DNA from: Planctomycetota bacterium
GTDB lineage: Bacteria > Planctomycetota > PUPC01 > JACPCR01
Direction: 5' to 3'
NCBI GenBank assembly: GCA_016179685.1
Contig: JACPCR010000059.1
Span: 40,338-104,337, forward strand
Length of the DNA stretch: 64,000 nucleotides
Shown here: piece by piece, positions 59,427 through 64,000 of the stretch
Numbering within the stretch: position 1 is the stretch's first letter
Layout of the letters: each line of letters begins with the position of its first letter
Made by a program: the position numbers and the translations under genes
Notes under the pieces: model-generated
What the model was told of the DNA's origin: nothing
Databases searched by the model: none
What the model saw: only the letters and a program-made list of their open reading frames with translations

Positions 59427-60014
59427 ATGCCATCTCTCGTGAGACAAGCTGCACCCGACTTCGCGGCCACAGCCGTCATCGGGAACGACTTCAAGGAAAT
59501 CAAGCTTTCGGGTCTGAGGGGGAAATATGTCGTGCTGTACTTCTACCCCCTGGATTTCACTTTTGTGTGCCCGACGGAGATCGTCGCCTTCAGCGATCGC
59601 TATGACGAGTTCAAGCAGCGAGGTGCGGAGGTCATCGGCGTATCCGTGGACAGTCACTATACGCATCTGGCCTGGAAGAATACCCCGAGGAACAAGGGCG
59701 GGCTGGGCGATATCCGCTACCCGATCGTGGCGGACATGACCAAGAGCATCAGCCGAACCTACGGGGTCCTGATCGAGGAGAACGGTGTGGCGCTTCGCGG
59801 TCTCTTCCTCCTCGACAAGGAGGGCGTGATCCGGCACAGCACGGTCAACGACCTCCCCATCGGCCGCAACGTGGACGAGGCGCTGCGGGTGCTCGACGCG
59901 CTCCAGTTCTTCGAAAAGCATGGCGAGGTCTGCCCGGCCAACTGGAAGCCGGGGAAGCCGACGATCAAGCCGCGGCCCGTCGAGGCTCAGGAGTACTTCC
60001 GCCAGGTGAGCTGA
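59427..60014 (+). CDS. Typical 2-Cys peroxiredoxin (AhpC/Prx1 type)
   Basis: Reduces hydrogen peroxide and organic peroxides in the cytoplasm. 195 residues; GGAGGA lies 6 bases before ATG 59427. Peroxidatic Cys48 in [15 protein letters not shown], active-site Arg in the [14 protein letters not shown] block, resolving Cys169 in [12 protein letters not shown], and the C-terminal arm EYFRQVS that would pack over the active site (YF motif, typical of overoxidation-sensitive forms, but no GGLG is visible; the sequence there is KGGLGDI, which contains GGLG). A long frame extends upstream of the ATG but is antisense to PhyH and not coding. Confidence 0.95.
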   Translation: MPSLVRQAAPDFAATAVIGNDFKEIKLSGLRGKYVVLYFYPLDFTFVCPTEIVAFSDRYDEFKQRGAEVIGVSVDSHYTHLAWKNTPRNKGGLGDIRYPIVADMTKSISRTYGVLIEENGVALRGLFLLDKEGVIRHSTVNDLPIGRNVDEALRVLDALQFFEKHGEVCPANWKPGKPTIKPRPVEAQEYFRQVS

Positions 60015-60191
60015 CCCCGGGAAGACCGCCTGCAAGGATTCGCGCCGGACTTTGAATCATCCGAGTCCGTCGGCCCGGGAGTCGTGTCCCACCTTTCCCG
60101 GCCGATGGGCTCGGGACGGCGCAGTACGGGCCCGGAATGGCAACTGGCGCGTTCCAGAAAATCTGCCAGACTTGAGAATTCGGGTTTCCTT

Positions 60192-60239
60192 GAGGTGACG
60201 CGTTCGTCAGTGCGGGTGCATTTGCGAACTCGCCACCTC
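60192..60239 (+). repeat. Intergenic hairpin repeat, family A (copy 7)
   Basis: GAGGTGACGCGTTCG pairs with CGAACTCGCCACCTC with two mismatches around CAGTGCGGGTGCATTTG. It ends 22 bases before the start of the large secreted protein gene. Confidence 0.7.
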
Positions 60240-60260
60240 GTGTGCCGATTCTCGAAATCC

Positions 60261-63200
60261 ATGCTTTCGTCCAAGAAACCCCATTTCACCTGGCTGGTCC
60301 CCGCAGCCCCCATCCTCCTTTCCATCCTCCAGGCCCAGGAGGCTCGTAACCAGCTCCAGAATGCCTCCTTCGAGGAGGACTGGCTCGTCTCGGAGAATCT
60401 GGCCCGCCGGCGCTGGAATCTCGTCGCCCGGGCCGAAGCGGGCGCCGCCGAGTCCGACGGCCGCATCGACCACTGGGAAGCGCCCGCGGCCTGGCGGGAC
60501 GCGGACAGCGCCCGGTCGGGCCGTTTCTCCGTCAAGCTCCCCGCGGGACAGCGCCTGACCCAGGCCGTGCGCGCCGCCATGAGGTCGCCGCGGGGCGGCA
60601 ACCCGGCCAGCCAGGGGACGGACTTTCAGCCGCTGGAGCCGGCGGACCTGGCGAAGCTCGAGCCTCGCACGGTGCGAGGGGGAGCATGGGTGAAGGCGGC
60701 GGGGCTGGCTGAGGGCAAGGCCCGCCTCGCCGTCTCCGCTGGCAAAGACCGCGCCGAATCGGCAATCCCTGGCGGCACCTACGACTGGCGCTGGGTCGAG
60801 GTCGCCTCCCCAACGCCGTGGCCTCCGGCCGAGTCCATCGCCCTCGCCATCGAGGTCGATGAAGGCAGCCTCCGGGTCGATGACGCCTCGCTCGCCGAAG
60901 ACGCCCTCGGGCCCAACCTCGCTGTCAACGGCGGCCTGGAAAAACTCGACCCCCAGGGCTGGCCCGAAGGCTACGGCCAACCCGAGGCCTTCTGGTGGTT
61001 TCGGTTCGATTATTATTCGTGGACCGGCTGGGGACACGACGGGGGTTACGGCTGCCAGATTCCCCAGCGCATCGGCCTCGTGCCGGGATACCGCTGGCGC
61101 GGCCACGCGGCCGTCGATACCCTCGCCCGCCACTCGGGCCGCCAGTCGATCCGCCTCGTCGCCTTCCCCGGCGACAACTTCGGCGTGCTCGGGCCCGCCG
61201 TGCCCGTCGATGGCGGCAAGCCCTTCGAGCTTGGCGTCTGGGCCATGGCCGACCGTATCCACCAGATCGAGTTGATGGCCGTCGACGACGAGACGAACGA
61301 GTATCTCCTGATGGACACGGACCATTTCGCCGGGCTCGAGGGCGTCGGCGTCGCCGCAGGGTCCAAAGGCCAGGGCAGCTACGGCTGGACCTATCTCCGC
61401 AAGCTCGTCTGCCCGCGCCATCTGGTGCGCCGCATCCGGCCCATGGTCGCCGTGCGCGGCTTCGACGGCCGCATCATCGAGAAGAACGTGGTGGGCACGG
61501 CCTGGTTCGACGACCTCGAGGTGATCCCGCGGGGCGGCGGGCCGGCCACGCCGCTCCCTCCGCCCACGGCCAAAAGCGCGCGCCTCACCGCCCTCGACCT
61601 CGGCGACCGCCTCTGGGGCAGAAACCAGGCCCGGTTCAGCCTGCAGAGTGACCAGAAGGAGACCGTGGACGTGCAGATCTCCGTGACTTCTGCCCGGGGA
61701 AGGCAGCAGCAGGCCTCGGCCAAGGCCAGGCTCGCACCAGGCAAGCCTGCCACCGTGGAATTGCCCTACCGCATCGACGACCTCTGTTCCGCCTGGAACG
61801 AGCAATACCAGGTCGAGATTTCCGTCACGGCCGGGAAGAATGCCCAGATCATCCGCACCGCCTTCGGCACGCCCAGTTCCCTTCTGGCTACCCGAGTGAG
61901 CCACACTTACCTCTTCCCCGAGGAGAAGCTGGCCGTCGCCGCCAATCTCCAGATCAGTTCCCTCAGCCTTGGCGACCTTTCCAGCGTCGTCCTCCAGATC
62001 ACGGGTCCCGACGGCCAGGCCGCCGCCGAGAGCAGGATCGACCAACCCGGCGGCAAGCTCCCGATCTTGGTCCCCGAGGCCGTCGCGATCCGCTATCTCA
62101 ACGTCGATCGCTGCGTAACCCTCGCTCCGGACATCTCGAATTGCCGGGTCCGGCCCTGGAAGGAGGCCGCCCGGGACTACGCCGTCAGCGTCCGACTCCT
62201 GGACAAGGCCGGAGGCGAGGTCGCCCGCGCCGAGGGCATCCGCTTTGGACGCCTCACCCACTTCGGCCCCAGCGAAATCAACCTACAGAGCCGCTTCAGC
62301 GTCAATGGCCAGCACTTCCTCCTCGCCGACGGCCAGCCTGTCTTCCCCGTCTACTTCGGCGAGTACGGCGACACCTTCCGGCCCGAGGAGGGGATCAACA
62401 TCACCCGGGACCAGATCGCCCAGCTCGGGGCCAATCCGAACCTGCTCAAGCCCGAAGAAAAGCAGGCCTACGGGATGACGCCAGGCTTCGGAGGCGGAGA
62501 ATGGGACCTCAATGGCCTGCTGGACCTGAAGCGCGAGGACGTGTCGGCCGCGCTCGAAAAGTTCCGGGCCGCTCATCCCGGCCAGCTCATCATCAGTGGC
62601 TACGATATGGTCTCGCATCCGGGCAGCCGCCGGGCCGACGCGGCCGCCTACTTCTTCCCCTCCTACGACGTCGCGGGCATGGAGGCCAGCTTCGCCAGCT
62701 ACGTCCCAAACCTCAAGGTGGATTACTTTCCGGCCATGAAGGGGAAAAACTGCGCCATCCTCCTCGGCTTCGAGCACTATTACTTCGTTCCTTACGATAC
62801 CCTGCGGTATCGTTCCTACCTGTCCGTCATGCGCGGGGCCGCCGGGCTGGGCCTCATTCCCTCCCGCATGATGGAGCCCTGGCCCGAGTGCAACAATTAC
62901 CTGCGGGGCATGAACGCCGAATGCCGCGCCCTCGCCGCCGTCTTCGCCGCACCCGTGTCCCCGAATCCTACCCGAAACAATGCCCCTGGCCTCTTCACCT
63001 GGGAAAAAGAGTTCCAAGGCAAACGATTCCTCTTCGCCGTGCGGGGCGAACCCTTCCTCACCCGGGGGCTGTTCCAGTGGACCGACCGCCCGTCGCCCGG
63101 CGGCAAGCCCGCTCACAGCGAGCCACGGTATCCCCTCCTGGCCCAGCACTGGGCCGAGAACGCCCGGCCGCACGCGGTCTCCGCCGGGGACGCCATCGTC

Positions 63201-63857
63201 CAGGAACTCTTCATCGAGGGCGATCCCCCTCGGATGCTCGCCCTTCAGTTCCGCACGCGGACCAGCCTGGACCACACCTGGGAACACCGGGCCTACTGGG
63301 GCAAGGCTGACCTCGCCCGGTTCGTGGCGGAAGCGGAGTATCCGATGGACCAAAAGCCGCCGGCCCCGTGGCCAGCCTGGATGGTCGCCGAGAACCCCCC
63401 GCAACCCATCAACTCCGCCTCCGAACGCGGGGCCTATTACTTCGAAGTGCTCGGCGGACGCTCCTGCAAAGCCGCCGACGGCCAGCCCAGCTTCAAACGC
63501 CTCGGCGACGTCCCCGAGCCCGGCCAGTGGACCACGCTCAAGATACCCGCCGCAGAGATCGGCCTCGAAGGCCAGACGCTCGACGGCATCGCCTTCTCCG
63601 TCGATGGCGGACAGGTCTTCTGGGGCAAGACCGCCCTCGTCTCGAGTACAGGCGCGGAGACCGCCCTGATCGATGGTTCGCTCGAACGCCTCGCCGTCGA
63701 GCCCGGCGAATGGAGCGTGCGCTTCACCGTGCCGGGCATCGAATCTGTCCGCGTGCGGGCGCTGTTCGAAAACGTCGTGCTCAAGCTCGAAGGCAATGCC
63801 TTCGAGGACCGTTTCCCGCTTCCCTACCGCGCCCGCGTGTACGAGATTGAGCAGTAA
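60261..63857 (+). CDS. Large secreted protein, possible glycoside-hydrolase-like barrel
   Basis: 1198 residues from ATG 60261, with a signal-like N-terminus (FTWLVPAAPILLSILQAQ). The first 480 residues contain two beta-sandwich regions starting RNQLQNASFEEDWLV and LAVNGGLEKLDPQGWPEGYG, an NGGFE-type carbohydrate-binding-module pattern. After a beta-rich middle, SVNGQHFLLADGQPVFPVYF then GEYGDTF resembles the G-x-P-F-F-P start of the barrel in GH2/GH42-like glycosidases; DLKREDVSAALEKFRAAHPG, CAILLGFEHYYFV and RSYLSVMRGAAGLGLI continue it. I cannot place the catalytic acids with confidence. The end (about 1080-1198) is another sandwich. Degradation or binding of extracellular polysaccharide is likely but inferred. 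Confidence 0.65.
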   Translation: MLSSKKPHFTWLVPAAPILLSILQAQEARNQLQNASFEEDWLVSENLARRRWNLVARAEAGAAESDGRIDHWEAPAAWRDADSARSGRFSVKLPAGQRLTQAVRAAMRSPRGGNPASQGTDFQPLEPADLAKLEPRTVRGGAWVKAAGLAEGKARLAVSAGKDRAESAIPGGTYDWRWVEVASPTPWPPAESIALAIEVDEGSLRVDDASLAEDALGPNLAVNGGLEKLDPQGWPEGYGQPEAFWWFRFDYYSWTGWGHDGGYGCQIPQRIGLVPGYRWRGHAAVDTLARHSGRQSIRLVAFPGDNFGVLGPAVPVDGGKPFELGVWAMADRIHQIELMAVDDETNEYLLMDTDHFAGLEGVGVAAGSKGQGSYGWTYLRKLVCPRHLVRRIRPMVAVRGFDGRIIEKNVVGTAWFDDLEVIPRGGGPATPLPPPTAKSARLTALDLGDRLWGRNQARFSLQSDQKETVDVQISVTSARGRQQQASAKARLAPGKPATVELPYRIDDLCSAWNEQYQVEISVTAGKNAQIIRTAFGTPSSLLATRVSHTYLFPEEKLAVAANLQISSLSLGDLSSVVLQITGPDGQAAAESRIDQPGGKLPILVPEAVAIRYLNVDRCVTLAPDISNCRVRPWKEAARDYAVSVRLLDKAGGEVARAEGIRFGRLTHFGPSEINLQSRFSVNGQHFLLADGQPVFPVYFGEYGDTFRPEEGINITRDQIAQLGANPNLLKPEEKQAYGMTPGFGGGEWDLNGLLDLKREDVSAALEKFRAAHPGQLIISGYDMVSHPGSRRADAAAYFFPSYDVAGMEASFASYVPNLKVDYFPAMKGKNCAILLGFEHYYFVPYDTLRYRSYLSVMRGAAGLGLIPSRMMEPWPECNNYLRGMNAECRALAAVFAAPVSPNPTRNNAPGLFTWEKEFQGKRFLFAVRGEPFLTRGLFQWTDRPSPGGKPAHSEPRYPLLAQHWAENARPHAVSAGDAIVQELFIEGDPPRMLALQFRTRTSLDHTWEHRAYWGKADLARFVAEAEYPMDQKPPAPWPAWMVAENPPQPINSASERGAYYFEVLGGRSCKAADGQPSFKRLGDVPEPGQWTTLKIPAAEIGLEGQTLDGIAFSVDGGQVFWGKTALVSSTGAETALIDGSLERLAVEPGEWSVRFTVPGIESVRVRALFENVVLKLEGNAFEDRFPLPYRARVYEIEQ

Positions 63858-63873
63858 CTTCTCAATAAGTTTG
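63856..63873 (+). repeat. Copy of the terminal motif of the 4053 element
   Basis: TAACTTCTCAATAAGTTT repeats the first 17 bases of the MITE-like element and overlaps the stop codon of the large secreted protein. Itself palindromic (AACTT...AAGTT). Probably an IS or MITE end, whose other end may lie past the window or may be split by the group II intron. Confidence 0.45.
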
Positions 63874-63912
63874 GGGAGGAGGATCAGGCCAAGTCCATGA
63901 GGTATGAATTCC

Positions 63913-64000
63913 ATCGACATAGGTAGGCCCTCGCGGGCTTTCCCTGTCACACCACCGTACGTACGGGCCTCGTATACGGCGGTTCAGTAGAGGTTACGCT
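63913..64000 (-). mobile_element. Group II intron, 3' end (domains V and VI)
   Basis: On the minus strand, ACCGCCGTA and TACGGTGGT (63951-63983) make a 9-bp stem with a two-base CG bulge, an upper TACG/CGTA stem and a 5-base loop, the shape of group II domain V. Next comes a hairpin GCCC-GCGA-GGGC with an unpaired A in CCTACC and closing GACA/TGTC, as in domain VI with its branch-point A, and then TCGAT, a normal intron 3' end near 63913. The rest of the intron and any reverse transcriptase lie beyond the right edge. Confidence 0.65.

Noticed and set aside
60207..62261. 684-codon minus-strand frame opposite the large secreted protein (also long ones at 62283-63950, 46655-48160, 48391-49893 and 49915-51675)
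   Set aside because: High GC makes long antisense frames common; all lie opposite well-supported genes and none shows a family motif.

Overview
The window is GC-rich bacterial chromosome, with no rRNA, tRNA or CRISPR array visible. The gene mix (Tad/Flp pilus proteins carrying FHA domains, large Ser/Thr kinases with extracytoplasmic propellers, a sulfatase-like enzyme, phytanoyl-CoA-dioxygenase and enolase-superfamily genes, DUF2079 and PMT-like membrane proteins, DUF1537 kinase) resembles large-genome environmental bacteria of the Planctomycetota/Sumerlaeota/Hydrogenedentota kind. That placement is inference from gene content; no phylogenetic marker decides it.

Layout. 1-4 kb: a dienelactone-hydrolase gene cut by the left edge, then a minus-strand set for agmatine to putrescine conversion (aguB, aguA with an ATGA overlap) behind a threonine ammonia-lyase-like gene. 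4-9.5 kb: cell-envelope membrane genes (PMT-like glycosyltransferase, DUF2079 protein, SGNH hydrolase). 9.6-18.3 kb: a repetitive single-pass protein, Lon, Hsp20, a transaldolase and a membrane-anchored protein. 18.6-24.2 kb: two tandem paralogous Ser/Thr kinases, each with a cytoplasmic kinase, one membrane span and an external propeller region. 24.2-30.4 kb: a decayed accessory region with a frameshifted YhcG/DUF1016 nuclease, a sulfatase-like gene, fragments of BrxL and a DNA methylase, a broken VapC/Phd pair and one intact-looking BrnT-type toxin-antitoxin pair. 30.5-34.4 kb: RecQ-like helicase, then anmK and murQ, which together turn anhydro-MurNAc into GlcNAc-6-P. 34.4-39.6 kb: an orphan NarL/FixJ response regulator, a DUF1537 sugar-acid kinase, a sugar-isomerase-like TIM barrel and a membrane protein. 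39.9-54.2 kb: a Tad/Flp pilus locus (two pilin-like genes, prepilin peptidase, TadE/TadG-like proteins, CpaB, FHA-CpaF, TadB, TadC) ending in a DUF192 gene and two further FHA membrane proteins. 54.5-63.9 kb: a lipoprotein-like gene with a GT2 glycosyltransferase, an enolase-superfamily and PhyH pair, a 2-Cys peroxiredoxin and a 1198-residue secreted protein. At the right edge the 3' end of a group II intron enters on the minus strand.

What stands out. Many intergenic gaps carry repeated, foldable DNA: at least seven copies of a roughly 40-bp hairpin family, often touching stop codons; a composite two-hairpin element in three places; a roughly 190-bp element present twice in opposite orientation and about 90 percent identical; and several very long perfect palindromes. 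On the protein side, the combination of propeller-bearing Ser/Thr kinases with three FHA proteins inside a Tad pilus locus suggests phosphothreonine control of pilus assembly. This is a hypothesis; nothing in the sequence proves the two loci talk to each other.
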